Below, piece by piece: positions 13,392 to 14,053 of a stretch of 14,053 nucleotides of DNA. The translations under genes were made by a program, and so were the position numbers. The notes below the pieces were generated by a model. The model saw nothing but the letters and a program-made list of their open reading frames with translations. It was not told where the DNA came from and did not search any database. The stretch's first letter is position 1; each line of letters starts with the position of its first letter. Source of the stretch: an uncultured Peptococcaceae bacterium (GTDB taxonomy: Bacteria; Bacillota; Dehalobacteriia; UBA4068; JAAVYR01). The stretch is taken from NCBI GenBank assembly GCA_949739465.1, contig CATIYQ010000123.1, forward strand, positions 1 to 14,053. The letters run 5' to 3'.

Positions 13392-14053
13392 TTAATGAAA
13401 CAGCTGTAATATCCCAATATATGCGGCAGGTACCAAAAGAGCGGGAAGATAATTTACCGTCCGTATTTTCTTAATATTTAAAATACCCAATCCCGAGCAG
13501 AAAATAAGGATACCTCCGATGATAGACAGCTCCGTAAGTAATTGCCCCGTAACAAAATCAGCAATGAGATAGGCAAAACAATAGAAAAATCCTTGCCAGA
13601 AAAAAAGCGCTACGGCAGCAAAGGCAATGCCAAAACCGTAATTAGCAGCAAACACCATAGAAGTCACCAAGTCCAGCATAGCATTGGTATAGAGAAAGGT
13701 GTTGTCCCCTTGGAGCGCGCTTTGCATCGGTCCTAAAATAGACAACGTCCCCACACAAAAAAGAAGAATTGCTGTAGATAAGCCTTCCGATAAATTGCTA
13801 TTGCCCACAGAGATTTTAGACAATCCTTTTTGAAATAAGCTGTCTAAATTGAGCATTTCCCCAATAAGTCCGCCAATGGCAAGACTGGCAATGAAAAGCA
13901 CAGGAAAATCGCTTTTCGGCATATTGGTAAGAGCAGAATTCAGCCCCAGGGCAATGGCTGCAAGTCCCATGCCTTGTATCATCGTTTCTTTATATCGCTC
14001 AGATATGCCCTTTTTCAGCACACTGCCAATAAGACTGCCGCAAATAATGGTTG
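13392..14053 (-). CDS. DUF554 family membrane protein (YdfK-like), 5-prime end beyond the window
   Basis: Polytopic membrane protein. The frame stays open to the right window edge, reading T-I-I-C-G-S-L-I-G-S before V-L-K-K-G-I, so the true start lies outside; the GTG at 14021 is internal. About 220 residues are visible, nearly the whole family length (about 220-230). Family features are GLAAIALGLNSAL, SLAIGGLIGEMLNLD, LFCVGTLSILGPMQSALQGD and GILIFCSGLGILNIKKI, with about six membrane segments. DUF554 proteins are annotated as possible transporters, but the substrate is not established. No clear terminator follows the gene, which ends 97 bases before the amidase-like start. Confidence 0.88.
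   Translation of the reverse strand, partial: TIICGSLIGSVLKKGISERYKETMIQGMGLAAIALGLNSALTNMPKSDFPVLFIASLAIGGLIGEMLNLDSLFQKGLSKISVGNSNLSEGLSTAILLFCVGTLSILGPMQSALQGDNTFLYTNAMLDLVTSMVFAANYGFGIAFAAVALFFWQGFFYCFAYLIADFVTGQLLTELSIIGGILIFCSGLGILNIKKIRTVNYLPALLVPAAYIGILQLFH

Noticed and set aside
14019..14021. GTG at 14021 as the start of the DUF554 gene
   Set aside because: The frame continues to the window edge with residues typical of the family N-terminus, so the GTG is an internal valine.

Overview
The window looks like chromosomal DNA of a low-to-mid GC Bacillota (Firmicutes) bacterium, probably from a sporulating lineage such as Clostridia or Negativicutes. The clues are the alaS-ireB and ruvX-DUF1292 gene neighbours, a DUF2953-GerW (ytfI-ytfJ) pair, the deoxyxylulose-independent PdxST vitamin B6 pathway with a MocR-type PdxR, strong GGAGG-type ribosome binding sites, and promoter sequences resembling sigma-H and possibly sigma-G sites. 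Genus-level assignment is not possible from what I can see. There are no tRNA or rRNA genes, CRISPR arrays, insertion sequences or phage genes. No gene-free stretch exceeds about 180 bases.

Layout. All genes except pdxR lie on the minus strand, so transcription mostly runs from high to low coordinates. From the right edge: a DUF554 membrane protein cut by the window (13392-14053); an Amidase_6-type protein whose expected catalytic cysteine is glycine (12758-13294); the overlapping ytfI (DUF2953) and gerW/ytfJ pair (11644-12652); alaS (8816-11500) and ireB (8405-8695), closed by a strong terminator. Next comes a two-gene surface O-acetylation unit, an MBOAT acyltransferase and a DHHW/AlgX-like partner (5620-8253). 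It runs into the convergent pdxR gene (4175-5611). pdxR is divergent from the pdxS-pdxT operon (2567-4043). The minus strand then continues with ruvX (2091-2507), a DUF1292 protein (1715-2005), a VanW-family wall-associated protein (207-1604) and the first codons of an unidentified gene at the left edge.

How the genes fit together. In many Bacillota alaS, ireB, ruvX and a DUF1292 gene lie next to each other. Here that block appears split between ireB and ruvX by about 5.8 kb carrying the acetylation pair and the complete PLP-synthesis module. ruvX and the DUF1292 gene each have a good sigma-A-type promoter of their own after the insertion point. PdxS and PdxT form the PLP synthase. PdxR, a PLP-sensing HTH-aminotransferase fusion, very likely controls both itself and pdxST through three GTCAGTTT-type boxes between the divergent genes. 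The MBOAT and DHHW proteins probably acetylate an extracellular or cell-wall polymer.

Most interesting signals: a full match to the sigma-H consensus in front of ireB; the compact pdxR/pdxS control region with nearly coincident opposing -10 elements and three operator-like boxes; the Cys-to-Gly change in the amidase; a possible forespore-type promoter before ytfI-gerW; and two genes whose stop codons lie inside their own terminator hairpins.
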